Shown here: one piece after another, positions 1-7,533 of the stretch
How positions within the stretch are numbered: the first letter of the stretch is position 1
How the letters are laid out: every line of letters begins with the position of its first letter
Origin: an uncultured Clostridium sp.
Lineage (GTDB): Bacteria; Bacillota; Clostridia; TANB77; CAG-508
Assembly: GCA_900553985.1 (NCBI GenBank)
Contig: USFW01000019.1
Coordinates: 1 to 32,149, forward strand
DNA length: 32,149 nt
Direction of reading: 5' to 3'
The notes under the pieces: generated by a model
Told to the model about the DNA's origin: nothing
The model's database searches: none
What the model saw: only the letters and a program-made list of their open reading frames with translations
Program-made: the position numbers and the translations under genes

Positions 1-357
1 TTAATAACTCGTGGAGCTTTGACAACATTCAGTATTGCAAATGACGTTTCAAAATATTTTGCAATCATTCCTGCAATGTTTACTGTTGCAATTCCTCAAA
101 TGGAAGTACTTAATATAATGCATTTATCATCTCCTGCAAGTGCAATTCTTTCAGCTTTGATATTTAATGCAATTATTATTCCAATGCTTGTTCCTGTAGC
201 TTTAAAAGGTGTTAAATATACACCAGTAAGATCAGAAATTCTTCTTTTAAAAAATCTTACAATCTACGGACTTGGAGGAATTATATTTCCATTCATAATG
301 ATAAAACTTATAGATATTCTTGTTTCTCCAATGCTTATGGCAGTTGGAATTAATTAG
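1..357 (+). CDS. kdpB: KdpB, C-terminal part of the K+-transporting P-type ATPase
   Basis: This is the last 118 codons of the catalytic subunit of the high-affinity Kdp potassium pump, running in from the left edge in frame 1. The stretch TRGALTTFSIANDVSKYFAI is the hallmark of KdpB, where the end of the P-domain leads into the last membrane helices. Several hydrophobic segments follow, as expected for the membrane part. The family is about 680 residues long, so most of the gene, including the DKTGT phosphorylation site, lies outside the window. The stop is followed within 12 bases by kdpC, which supports a kdpFABC operon in the inner membrane. I am confident in this call. Confidence 0.95.
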   Translation, partial: LITRGALTTFSIANDVSKYFAIIPAMFTVAIPQMEVLNIMHLSSPASAILSALIFNAIIIPMLVPVALKGVKYTPVRSEILLLKNLTIYGLGGIIFPFIMIKLIDILVSPMLMAVGIN

Positions 358-369
358 GAGGATTTGAAA

Positions 370-942
370 ATGAAAATTTTAAGACAAAGTATAATAGTTT
401 CCGCAGTCTTCTTCATTCTCTGCGGTGTTATATATCCATATTTTATGACAGGTGTAGCAAATATATTTTTTAAAGAGAAAGCTCAGGGAAGCATAATTTA
501 TATTGACGGAAAACCTGTTGGAAGTAAATTAATCGGGCAGAAATTTGAAAAACCTGAATATCTTCACGGAAGACCTTCAGCATATAATTATAATATTTAT
601 GATGAAAAACCTGCAGATGATGTTCTTCCAGCTTCAGGAGGAACAAACTACGGAAACAGCAATCCTGCCTATGAAGAAAGTGTAAAAAATAATCTGGCAC
701 AGGTTTTAAAAGAAAATCCAAATGTAAATGCCAGTGATGTTCCACCAGAACTTATAACAGCGTCAGGCTCTGGTCTTGACCCTCATATCTCTCTGCAGGG
801 AGCTTTAATTCAGGCAGATAGAATTGCAAAAGCAAGAGGAATTGCAAAAGAAAAAATTATTGAAGTAATAAAAGAAAATTCAGAAAAAGACATGATAAAT
901 GTTTTGGAAACAAATATAGCTTTTGATAAATTGATAAAATAA
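370..942 (+). CDS. kdpC: KdpC, accessory subunit of the Kdp K+ pump
   Basis: KdpC is the single-span subunit of the KdpFABC potassium pump. The 190-residue product has one N-terminal membrane helix (about residues 9-30). It then shows the family motifs GSxLIGQKF, FxGRPSA-like YLHGRPSAYNYN, ASGGTNYGNSNP and ITASGSGLDPHISLQGALIQ. I start it at the ATG at 370, which has AGGAGG at 357-362 with an 8-base gap. A TTG at 364 is in frame but too close to the ribosome site. It is translated directly after kdpB and followed by a terminator, so it ends the operon here. No kdpD or kdpE follows. Confidence 0.95.
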   Translation: MKILRQSIIVSAVFFILCGVIYPYFMTGVANIFFKEKAQGSIIYIDGKPVGSKLIGQKFEKPEYLHGRPSAYNYNIYDEKPADDVLPASGGTNYGNSNPAYEESVKNNLAQVLKENPNVNASDVPPELITASGSGLDPHISLQGALIQADRIAKARGIAKEKIIEVIKENSEKDMINVLETNIAFDKLIK

Positions 943-947
943 AAAAT

Positions 948-990
948 AAATTTTTATTGCACTCAAAGTTTTGGGTGCAATTTTTATATA
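948..990 (+). terminator. Rho-independent terminator of the kdp operon
   Basis: ATTGCAC at 956-962 pairs with GTGCAAT at 975-981 and is followed by TTTTATATATAT. It lies just after the kdpC stop. The rest of the gap to 1102 is plain AT-rich DNA. Confidence 0.8.
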
Positions 991-1101
991 TATATATTTT
1001 TAATCGTCCTATAAAATAAATGTAATATTAAATAATTTTTTAATAAAAAAAGTCAAGTTATAATTCAAAATTTAAAAATAAAATTTTATTCTGCTGAAAG
1101 A

Positions 1102-1130
1102 TTTACAAAAAAGAAATTATAAAGTATACT
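1102..1130 (+). promoter_or_regulatory. Predicted sigma70-type promoter for the RlpA-like gene
   Basis: TTTACA (1102-1107), a 17-base spacer and TATACT (1125-1130) lie 34 bases before the next start codon. The match is good, but in DNA this AT-rich promoter-like sequences are common. Confidence 0.5.
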
Positions 1131-1164
1131 TTTAAATAAAAGAAAAAATAAAAGGAGAAAAGCC

Positions 1165-1572
1165 ATGAAAAAAATTTTATTTTTAATGCTTTTTTTAAGT
1201 CAGATAGTTTTTTCAAAAACAGCCAGCTGGTATGGAAAAGGATTTGACGGAAAACTTACAGCAAGCGGATATGTTTTCAGCTCAAAACAGCTTACTTGTG
1301 CATCAAACACTTATCCTTTCGGAACGGTTTTAGAAGTTACAAACAGAGAAAATAAAAAATCTGTTGTGGTTGTTGTGACAGACAGAGGCTCTTTCAAAGA
1401 AAAATATGGACGTGAAATAGATTTAAGCAGAAAGGCATTTGATAAAATAGCTTCTTCCAGCGAGGGACTTATAAAAGTTGATATAAAAGTTATAAATAAA
1501 AAACATATTTTTAAATACAAGCAAGGGAAACCTAAATTTACGAAAAAAGAATATAAAAAATATTTAAAATAA
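1165..1572 (+). CDS. Small secreted RlpA-like double-psi beta-barrel protein
   Basis: The 135-residue product has a signal peptide (about residues 1-17, KK then a hydrophobic core ending at FSK) and an RlpA-like DPBB domain. The motifs are ASWYGKGFDGKLTASG, the catalytic-type LTCASNTYPFGT block and VVVVTDRGSF...GREIDLS. RlpA proteins bind or cleave denuded peptidoglycan glycan strands. This one lacks the SPOR domain of full-length RlpA and instead ends in a lysine-rich tail. It has an AGGAG ribosome site (AAAGGAGAAAAGCC then ATG) and its own promoter, and appears to be a single-gene unit. Whether it is a lytic transglycosylase cannot be told from sequence alone. Confidence 0.85.
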   Translation: MKKILFLMLFLSQIVFSKTASWYGKGFDGKLTASGYVFSSKQLTCASNTYPFGTVLEVTNRENKKSVVVVVTDRGSFKEKYGREIDLSRKAFDKIASSSEGLIKVDIKVINKKHIFKYKQGKPKFTKKEYKKYLK

Positions 1573-1706
1573 AAATAAAATTAAATATTTTGATAATATT
1601 AATTTTGTGATTTATTGATTTAGGTTGCATTTTTTTGTATTAGGGTTTAATTATGTTTATACAGTTTAAGGGAAATAAACTATATAAAAAGTATGAGGTT
1701 TAGGAA

Positions 1707-3398
1707 ATGGGAAAAATTCAAAATATTGATGGGAAAAAATTCTATTATAATAAGGAAGAAGTCTATGAAGCATTAATTAAAACAAGCAAAGATTTTATTG
1801 TTATAGGCAATTTAAAAACAGGAATATTTAAATATCCCGTTGAGATAGCTAAAGTTTTGGATCTTCCTTCACAGATAATAGAAGACCCAGTAAAATATTG
1901 GAAAAACATAATTTTAGAAGAGGATTGGGAGAAATTCTACAAATCAAATGAAAATTTTATGTCAGGAAAAGAATCTTTTCATCATGTGGATTTCAGAATA
2001 AGAAATAAAAAAAATGAAATTGTATGGCTGAAATGTATAGGAAATATGATGAGAGATAAGAATGGTATTCCAAGTACATTTGTAGGAATGATTTCTCTTC
2101 ATGAAAAAAATAATAAAATAGACCCGGTGACAAGACTTTTTGTTATAGAAGAATTTTTTAAATCTCTTGAATCTAAACTTGAAAATCCCCCTGAAAATCT
2201 AGGTGTTCTTATTCTTGGTATAAATAATTTTAAAAGAATAAATGAATTTTATGGAAGAGAAACAGGAGATATAATTTTAAGAAGAATTTCTGGAATAATA
2301 CAAGATGTAATTCCTTATAGTGCAGAAGTGTATAAACTTGACGGGACAAATTTTGGAATAATTCTTGAAGATACATCAAGAGAGGAAATAGAAAAAATAT
2401 ATGAAATAATTAAAGATAAATTTGAAGAGAAACAGATTGTAAGCAAAAATGAAGATATTCTGGCTGTATCAGTAGGGGTTGCAATGTACCCTGATGACGG
2501 ACAGAGTTATAAAGAATTGTATCAATATGCAAAATATTCAAGAGGTTATTCAAAAAGAAAAGAGGGAAATTCAATAACTTTTTTCTCTAAAGAATTTCTC
2601 GAATCAAATGCAAGATATTTAAAAATTTTGTATCTTTTAAAAAGAGACATCGATAACGGATTTAAAAATTTTGATATTTTTTATCAGCCTCAGATAAAGT
2701 CAAAAACACAGGAGATTGAGGGAGTAGAAGCTCTTCTTCGTTGGAGCTGTGAAGAGTATGGATGTATTTCTCCTATGGAATTTATTCCAATACTTGAAGA
2801 AAATAATCTTATGGTAAATGTAGGAAAATGGGTTCTTAAACAAAGCCTTGAAACTTATAAAAGAGAATGGAGTTCTTATGTTTCGGACTTATCAATAAGT
2901 GTAAATGTTTCTTTTGTGCAGTTTATAGATAAAAACTTTGTAGAAGATGTGAAGAAAATTTTAGAAGAGAGCGGTGTAAATCCAAAAAATCTTGTTCTTG
3001 AACTTACAGAAAGCTGTATGGTAAGCAATATAAATTATATTAAAAATATTTATATGGCACTAAAAAAACTGGGAATAAAAATAGCACTTGATGACTTTGG
3101 TACAGGTTATTCTTCATTGGGAGTGCTGAAAGAACTTCCTATTGATATAGTAAAAACAGACAGGATTTTTGTAAAAAATATTCTTTGCAATAATTTTGAT
3201 TTAGTTTTTATAAAATTTATTACAGAGCTCTGCCATGAAATTAATTTAAAAATATGTATTGAGGGTGTTGAGCAGAAAGAAGAATATGAGCTGGTAAATA
3301 ATCTTGGTGTAGATTATATTCAAGGATATTATTTTGGAAAACCTGTTCCAAGATTAGAAATAACAAAAAAATTAAAAGATGGTATTAAAGTTTTTTAA
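1707..3398 (+). CDS. PAS / degenerate GGDEF / EAL cyclic-di-GMP phosphodiesterase
   Basis: The 563-residue cytoplasmic protein has three parts: a PAS-like sensor (about 20-140), a GGDEF-fold domain (about 145-295) and an EAL domain (about 310-560). The GGDEF signature is replaced by DGTNF (212-216), so diguanylate cyclase activity is unlikely; such domains often act as GTP-binding regulators. The EAL domain looks complete: EAL at 341-343, the NVSFVQF asparagine, ELTES, the aspartate pair in ALDDFGTGYSS (462-463), a lysine in VKTD, EGVE and QGYYFGKP. I therefore predict cyclic-di-GMP hydrolysis controlled by the PAS domain. It stands alone and is followed by a terminator. There are no membrane segments. 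Confidence 0.9.
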   Translation: MGKIQNIDGKKFYYNKEEVYEALIKTSKDFIVIGNLKTGIFKYPVEIAKVLDLPSQIIEDPVKYWKNIILEEDWEKFYKSNENFMSGKESFHHVDFRIRNKKNEIVWLKCIGNMMRDKNGIPSTFVGMISLHEKNNKIDPVTRLFVIEEFFKSLESKLENPPENLGVLILGINNFKRINEFYGRETGDIILRRISGIIQDVIPYSAEVYKLDGTNFGIILEDTSREEIEKIYEIIKDKFEEKQIVSKNEDILAVSVGVAMYPDDGQSYKELYQYAKYSRGYSKRKEGNSITFFSKEFLESNARYLKILYLLKRDIDNGFKNFDIFYQPQIKSKTQEIEGVEALLRWSCEEYGCISPMEFIPILEENNLMVNVGKWVLKQSLETYKREWSSYVSDLSISVNVSFVQFIDKNFVEDVKKILEESGVNPKNLVLELTESCMVSNINYIKNIYMALKKLGIKIALDDFGTGYSSLGVLKELPIDIVKTDRIFVKNILCNNFDLVFIKFITELCHEINLKICIEGVEQKEEYELVNNLGVDYIQGYYFGKPVPRLEITKKLKDGIKVF

Positions 3399-3406
3399 AA
3401 ATTATT

Positions 3407-3441
3407 ATCACAGTTTGGTTTATTCTGAACTGTGATTTTTT
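3407..3441 (+). terminator. Rho-independent terminator after the EAL gene
   Basis: ATCACAGTT (3407-3415) pairs perfectly with AACTGTGAT (3428-3436) and is followed by TTTTT. Confidence 0.85.
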
Positions 3442-3457
3442 ATAAGGAGAAATTTTT

Positions 3458-3505
3458 ATGGGAAGAGTTATTCTTCATTATGATATGGATGGTTTTAACG
3501 AATGA
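3458..3505 (+). pseudogene. 5' fragment of a Y-family DNA polymerase gene (dinB-like), cut off by the prophage
   Basis: A good ribosome site (AAGGAG at 3443-3448) precedes an ATG. The 15 codons read MGRVILHYDMDGFNE and then a stop. The start of DNA polymerase IV (DinB) is typically xxxIxHxDMDAFYAxVE, in which the DMD aspartate binds metal. The match is clear through DMDGF and then ends abruptly where prophage sequence begins. I infer that the phage integrated inside the 5' end of dinB, with the rest of the gene beyond the far prophage end. The fragment is short, so the identification rests on about a dozen residues. Confidence 0.55.
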
Positions 3506-3650
3506 TTGTTAATATATTTATTTTATTGTTTTTACAACTATATTTTTGCAGGTTTGCTAGTTACCTGTAAGCTACGACAAAAAAAGAGGGTGATTTCGTA
3601 AAAATTTATAGATTTTTTTGTTCTTTTTTATCATATAAAAATTATATTGA
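3506..3650. other. Host-prophage junction zone, no gene
   Basis: No coding sequence is visible between the dinB fragment and the first phage terminator. A short inverted repeat, CAGGT...ACCTG, lies near 3549-3567 and could be part of an attachment site. The true core cannot be fixed because the other prophage end is not in the window. Confidence 0.3.
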
Positions 3651-3654
3651 AAAT

Positions 3655-3680
3655 CAGAGGGAAAAATCTCCCTCTGTTTT
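3655..3680. terminator. Terminator at the end of the phage late operon
   Basis: CAGAGGGA (3655-3662) pairs perfectly with TCCCTCTG (3669-3676) across a 6-base loop. T-rich DNA follows on both sides, so it could stop transcription in both directions. It sits directly after the last phage gene. Confidence 0.75.
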
Positions 3681-4026
3681 AATATCTTGTCTTACTTTCT
3701 AAGTAATTTATATTAGTAACTTGGCTAGATGTAAGCATTAAATCTTTTTTATATAGTAATAGCTTTCTCATTAAAATTCTATCCACACAACCTTGTTCAG
3801 CAAGTTGTTTTTCTGCTAGAGATATATCATAGTCAACGTTTATATCTGCAAATTTACTGTTATTTTCTACAATCGGTAATGACTTAACAAGATTATTAGC
3901 TGTCTGGTTAAGTTTATAAATGCCGTGATATATTCCAAGAAGTACACCTAAAATCGTTCCTACTGCTGTTACTATTGCCATAACCGATTTACTTACTGTC
4001 TCAAGTTTTAGTAACATTTTTCTCAT
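3679..4026 (-). CDS. Small phage membrane protein at the end of the lysis block
   Basis: I do not recognise the family. The 115-residue product has one N-terminal membrane segment (about residues 14-36, VMAIVTAVGTILGVLLGIYHGIY) with a short positively charged lead. A soluble tail of about 75 residues follows. It overlaps the holin-like gene by 4 bases (start ATGA-type coupling) and ends at the late terminator. Small single-span proteins in this position can be spanin-like or holin-modulating proteins, but no lipobox or other diagnostic motif is seen, so the role is open. Confidence 0.7.
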   Translation of the reverse strand: MRKMLLKLETVSKSVMAIVTAVGTILGVLLGIYHGIYKLNQTANNLVKSLPIVENNSKFADINVDYDISLAEKQLAEQGCVDRILMRKLLLYKKDLMLTSSQVTNINYLESKTRY

Positions 4027-4379
4027 TTATTCTTACCTCCTGTAAAACTATCAACAGCTTTCTTTCCAAATAAGAAACCTACAAACCATTTGCAAAACTC
4101 TATTAACCTATCGTCAATATGTATTAAAGGAGCTTCTTTTCCCATTATGCTAAAAATAAAATCACTTAGAAAAGTCAGAGTAAACATTAATAGTAGAACT
4201 AAAAGAAATGCAGGAAGAACAAAAGGTATACATTGATTTATTTTTTCTAAATAGTCCCCTTTTATTTTTAATTCCTCTATGCTCAATTTTCTTAATTCAA
4301 TTTCTGCTTGAGCTTGTGAAGTCTTATCAGGAATATATTTATTAATTATCTCTAAAACTTTTTCTACCAATAACATCAC
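4023..4379 (-). CDS. Probable phage holin
   Basis: The 118-residue protein has an N-terminal amphipathic region, a strong membrane segment at about residues 51-73 (FVLPAFLLVLLLMFTLTFLSDF), and a second weaker one at about 93-105 (FCKWFVGFLFGKKAV) before a basic tail. The shape resembles the 'holin of 3TMs' type found beside peptidase endolysins. Its position directly after the M15 endolysin gene (3-base gap) supports a holin that opens the inner membrane at the end of infection. The family assignment is inference; the membrane topology is visible. Confidence 0.65.
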   Translation of the reverse strand: MMLLVEKVLEIINKYIPDKTSQAQAEIELRKLSIEELKIKGDYLEKINQCIPFVLPAFLLVLLLMFTLTFLSDFIFSIMGKEAPLIHIDDRLIEFCKWFVGFLFGKKAVDSFTGGKNK

Positions 4380-4382
4380 CTC

Positions 4383-4811
4383 CTAAGCATTAAATATTTT
4401 AAATTTATCTACATTAGCAACGTCTATATGTACCCATGTTGGAGTATTCTTTATATTTTCAACACGGGATATTAAATAGAACTTATCTTTATTTTTTAGT
4501 ATCTCCTCATATACTTCTTGAGCAGAAAGACCTTTAACATTAAAATCAACTGCTTTTCCTAGACAGTGCTGACTAATATAATAATCTTTTTTATTAGCTA
4601 CTAATTCATCTTTATTTGCTCTTAACCCTCTTTGATGAAGATTACCACCAAAGCACCAATTATTTACAGTAATCGGTTTATTAAAATGTTCTCTTAATAA
4701 ATCTAAAACTTTTATCAATCTATAATCTATAAATTCCCATGATTTTTCTCCGTATTTTTTATATACATTTTCTGAAACTAATTCTTGTATTTTAAAGTAT
4801 TTACTTCTCAT
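4383..4811 (-). CDS. M15-family peptidoglycan peptidase, phage endolysin
   Basis: The 142-residue product has the zinc-peptidase motifs of the M15A group: SQHCLGKAVDF (His82, Asp89) and WVHIDV (His128). These would cut peptide cross-links in peptidoglycan. The length is that of a bare catalytic domain with no separate wall-binding module. It has no signal peptide, so it needs the neighbouring holin for export. It is the first gene of the lysis group after a 91-base gap that contains a hairpin. The call is firm for the fold and good for the endolysin role. Confidence 0.88.
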   Translation of the reverse strand: MRSKYFKIQELVSENVYKKYGEKSWEFIDYRLIKVLDLLREHFNKPITVNNWCFGGNLHQRGLRANKDELVANKKDYYISQHCLGKAVDFNVKGLSAQEVYEEILKNKDKFYLISRVENIKNTPTWVHIDVANVDKFKIFNA

Positions 4812-4843
4812 TTTTACCCCCTAAAATTACTTTTTACAGTTTG

Positions 4844-4882
4844 TAATTAAGCCTAGATTAAACACGTAACCTAGGCTAATTA
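4844..4882. repeat. Inverted repeat upstream of the lysis genes
   Basis: TAATTAAGCCTAG (4844-4856) pairs with CTAGGCTAATTA (4871-4882), a near-perfect stem with a 14-base loop. No T-run follows on the transcribed - strand, so an RNA-processing or protein-binding role is as likely as termination. Confidence 0.5.
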
Positions 4883-4902
4883 CTATTTATACCTTTAATT
4901 TT

Positions 4903-5205
4903 TTAGAAAAATTTGTTAAATCTGTTCTTAAATTTCTCTAAAGCAGGACTTGGTTTAGGAAGTTCTATTCTTACAGCAAAAGTAGATACTTTTTCATCTG
5001 TAAATATAATTTCTTCACATTCAGACATGAAAGAATTATATTCGTCAAGTAGTCCCTGCTCAGCTAATAATTTTTGTCCTCTAGTATCAGCAAGATATTT
5101 GTATTCTTGATATTGTTTCTCTAAGTCTGACATCTCATCTTTTCCTTTTAATAAATCTCTAATTTCTACTAGTAATTTTACCATTGCTTTTAAATCTTTT
5201 AACAT
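4903..5205 (-). CDS. Unknown phage protein sharing a C-terminal motif with its upstream neighbour
   Basis: The 100-residue product is mostly helical and charged, with a coiled-coil-like N-terminus. Its C-terminus, IELPKPSPALEKFKNRFNKF, closely resembles that of the 217-residue protein encoded just upstream (LPIPQPSEKLKEFKNKFKL). The two genes are 15 bases apart and surely co-transcribed. The shared tail suggests a common partner, and the position next to the tail-fibre array makes a fibre-assembly role possible. No function can be assigned from sequence. The start has a GGAG ribosome site. Confidence 0.65.
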   Translation of the reverse strand: MLKDLKAMVKLLVEIRDLLKGKDEMSDLEKQYQEYKYLADTRGQKLLAEQGLLDEYNSFMSECEEIIFTDEKVSTFAVRIELPKPSPALEKFKNRFNKFF

Positions 5206-5220
5206 AAAACATCATCTCCT

Positions 5221-5874
5221 TTATTTTGTTAGTTTAAATTTATTTTTAAATTCTTTTAATTTTTCACTTGGTTGTGGAATAGGTAAAACAGCATAACCAA
5301 CTGCTTGAGTTTCAGAGGCACTTAATGTATAAATAAGTCCTCTAAGTTCTATCATCATACTTAAATACTCTGTTGCTAGTGCAGGGTCTTGTTGTTTCAT
5401 CTCTTCTAATGTACTTGGAGTATCCATGCCCTCATAATCTTTATATTGAGCCTGAACAATTTCAAGATTAGTTGCTTTTTCTTCCCACTCATGAGTTTTC
5501 CAATTCCATTCTACTCTTGTACCCTCTGGCTTAGAAACAGTTTGAAGAACATCTTTTTCATCTATATATTGACCTGCTTCTAATACAAGAACATCATCTT
5601 TATAAATAACTTCATTAAACTGTAACTCATACAATTTATTTTGATATTTCTCATATTTTGTCATCTCCTCAATAGTATTTGTTTCAGCATGATAAGTAGG
5701 GTGTTCAAAAGCTCTTTCTTCTTGTGTAATTATGTAATCTTGAGGATTTAATTCTGGGTGGTCAAGGAATACATTGCCTCCCATAACTGTTTGAAGTTCA
5801 CTTGCATCTAAATTTACATTAAATACCTCTTTTGATTTTTGTTCTTTTGTATAAACTCTAAACATATACATCAC
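5221..5874 (-). CDS. Possible tail-fibre-associated (chaperone-like) protein
   Basis: The 217-residue protein is unrecognised overall. Its middle carries a WNWKTHEWEE segment of the kind found in small proteins encoded after phage tail-fibre genes. The second half is helical and rich in charged residues, and the end (PQPSEKLKEFKNKFKL) is shared with the next gene. It is the first gene downstream of the fibre cassettes and recombinase on the same strand, where fibre chaperones usually lie. The chaperone role is inference. AAGGAG-like sequence precedes the start; two ATGs (codons 1 and 2) are possible. Confidence 0.5.
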   Translation of the reverse strand: MMYMFRVYTKEQKSKEVFNVNLDASELQTVMGGNVFLDHPELNPQDYIITQEERAFEHPTYHAETNTIEEMTKYEKYQNKLYELQFNEVIYKDDVLVLEAGQYIDEKDVLQTVSKPEGTRVEWNWKTHEWEEKATNLEIVQAQYKDYEGMDTPSTLEEMKQQDPALATEYLSMMIELRGLIYTLSASETQAVGYAVLPIPQPSEKLKEFKNKFKLTK

Positions 5875-6155
5875 TCCTTTTTTTCGTTTAATTTTACATA
5901 TTTTTGTGTTTAATTTTTTTCTTTAAAATTTTATTGATTTTTATGTCAGATTTGGAAAACTATCAGGTTTCATATTAGGTTATCTATTCATAAAATTATT
6001 GAAAATAAAGTATTTTTAACTTTAAAAAGAAAATAAGATTTAATATTTTTTCATTGCTTTCAAATATTAAAACTATAAAAATCAATACTTTTTCAATTAA
6101 TAACCTGATGTGAATGTTCTTAGTTTTCCAAAACTGTGTTTTATTACAGCTGTTT
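5875..6155. repeat. Intergenic region with a spaced inverted repeat
   Basis: No gene fits here. TTTGGAAAACTA (5951-5962) is repeated exactly and inverted at 6121-6132, and just inside these arms ATCAGGTT (5962-5969) faces AACCTGAT (6102-6109). A second inverted pair, ATTGATTTTTAT (5933-5944) and ATAAAAATCAAT (6076-6087), interleaves rather than nests with the first. This could be a regulatory region, a recombinase-binding region or an old invertible segment. Confidence 0.5.
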
Positions 6156-7142
6156 TTATAGCCCAGCTAGGCTACGGATCTGCAGAAGTGTGTTCCGCAT
6201 TTCCGTCAATTTCTTTTTCTTCATATAGTGTTCACGGGTAACTGTCGTATTTTTATGATGACCCAAAGCTGCTGCAACTGTTTCTGACTGTTGTCCTGTG
6301 ATGTTTAAAATTGATTTTCTGATTGAGTGAGGGTAAAAATCTTCTATACCCACAATTTTTCCAATTTTTCTTACCCTCGCTCTAATTGTTTCTTTCGACA
6401 TTCTATTAATCTTTTTATTGTACATAGTAATAAAAAGAAAATTAGACTGTATATTTTTATCTGTTCTTTCTTGTAACCAAGTCTTTATAATATCTTTAGT
6501 TTCTTGAAAAAATATAACAGGTTCAATATATCCCTCCTTATGTCGTACCTCGTTGAATAACATTTCTTCCATATCTAACTGTTCCCACTTTAAATTGTAA
6601 ATCTCGCTTATTCTTGCCCCTGAATCAAGAAATAAATTGAACAGTAGCAAATCTTGAATATCAAACTTCTTATCCCTTTTAAGTGTATAGTTTATCTCCC
6701 ATATCTGACTTGCTGTAAGAAAATAACTGTTTCTCCTCTTATCTCCTGCTGTAATCTTAAGTTTCTCTACATAAATAAAAGGATTAACTTTTATTAATCT
6801 TCTCTTTAAACACCAATCAAAAAAAGTTGAACATGCCGTTCTCTTCTTATTAACCGTCACTCTGCTATTGCCTTGAGAAAAGCAGTAACTGCAATATCTT
6901 TCCCAAATATCTGTGAAATTTCTCTGTGTATCCTGCGATAAAATATATCTGTTCCCCTCATGTTCTTTTAAATATCTAAAAAATAATTTCATGTTATCGA
7001 AGTAAGTTTTATATGTTGTCTGCACTGTGTCCTGTGATTTAATAATACAGCTTTGCAGATACTTTATATAAATTTCTATATTTTTCTCCGATATCCCAAG
7101 TTCCTTACCTGTTATTTTTTCTGCAACTTCATATTTTTTCAT
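6156..7142 (-). CDS. Tyrosine recombinase, proposed tail-fibre cassette (shufflon) recombinase
   Basis: The 328-residue protein has an N-terminal SAM-like DNA-binding domain (about 20-125) and a complete catalytic domain. The residues are Arg177 in SGARISEI, Lys202, His272 and Arg275 in HSIR, His295 in ALGHH and the nucleophile Tyr306 in REHYM. It would cut and rejoin short paired DNA sites. It has its own extended -10 promoter, and its start lies only 70 bases from the first core of the fibre cassette array. It is also between fibre genes and lysis genes, not at the prophage edge. I therefore infer an Rci-like role in shuffling fibre C-termini. A role as phage integrase remains possible, since the far prophage end is not visible. 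Confidence 0.85.
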   Translation of the reverse strand: MKKYEVAEKITGKELGISEKNIEIYIKYLQSCIIKSQDTVQTTYKTYFDNMKLFFRYLKEHEGNRYILSQDTQRNFTDIWERYCSYCFSQGNSRVTVNKKRTACSTFFDWCLKRRLIKVNPFIYVEKLKITAGDKRRNSYFLTASQIWEINYTLKRDKKFDIQDLLLFNLFLDSGARISEIYNLKWEQLDMEEMLFNEVRHKEGYIEPVIFFQETKDIIKTWLQERTDKNIQSNFLFITMYNKKINRMSKETIRARVRKIGKIVGIEDFYPHSIRKSILNITGQQSETVAAALGHHKNTTVTREHYMKKKKLTEMRNTLLQIRSLAGL

Positions 7143-7172
7143 GCTATCATCTCCTAAAAAATTGTTAAGAAA

Positions 7173-7181
7173 ATTATAGCA
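7173..7181 (-). promoter_or_regulatory. Extended -10 promoter of the recombinase gene
   Basis: On the - strand TGCTATAAT gives an extended -10 element about 30 bases before the start codon. AGGAG (7151-7155) sits 8 bases before the ATG. No good -35 is present, which suits the extended -10 type. Confidence 0.55.
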
Positions 7182-7208
7182 TTTTTAAAAATACTGCCCA
7201 TTTTATAG

Positions 7209-7529
7209 TGTTTAAACAAACTAAGGAAAGTTAGATATGACATTAATTGTATTCCAGAAACATCAAAAATCATTAACATCGAAGATAATACTTATTCTTT
7301 TGGAATAGTTTATGCCTGTGATAATTCTAATAAATTTTATTGGACAGCCCATATCCTAGCACATTATGATATATATACTCAAGAAGAAACTCATTGGCAT
7401 AGAATGAATGGTCATCAACAAATTCAACACTTTTCATCAACAACAAAAGCTGGTTCTAATGAAATTATTTTTTCAGTACCAGCAACAAGTGATACCAAAA
7501 TATTATGGGTTGAATTATATTATATTTAA
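7209..7529 (+). CDS. Silent tail-fibre C-terminal cassette D (inverted orientation)
   Basis: The + strand is open here with no start codon or ribosome site and ends at TAA (7527-7529). From the core at 7213 it reads LNKLRK and then 99 residues ending in ILWVELYYI. LNKL is also the junction of the expressed fibre gene (LNKLFK), in the same codon phase, so inversion between the two cores would join this cassette in frame to the fibre N-terminus. It is the only + strand reading frame inside the phage tail region. It meets cassette B tail to tail with 4 bases between the stops. The product would be a beta-rich receptor-binding tip by analogy. It would not be expressed in the present orientation. 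Confidence 0.8.
   Translation, partial: CLNKLRKVRYDINCIPETSKIINIEDNTYSFGIVYACDNSNKFYWTAHILAHYDIYTQEETHWHRMNGHQQIQHFSSTTKAGSNEIIFSVPATSDTKILWVELYYI
7213..7222 (+). repeat. Recombination core, cassette D
   Basis: TAAACAAACT on the + strand, in opposite orientation to the other three copies. Confidence 0.7.
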
Positions 7530-7533
7530 GTTT

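Noticed and set aside
3506..3650. Mu-type transposable phage end
   Set aside because: Head genes are Mu-like, but no transposase genes or clear repeated transposase-binding sites are seen. The dinB junction and RusA-like gene suit a site-specific temperate phage better.
6156..7142. Recombinase as the phage integrase
   Set aside because: Not fully excluded. It lies between the fibre array and lysis genes, about 2.6 kb from the visible prophage end, and next to the repeat cores, so the cassette role is preferred.
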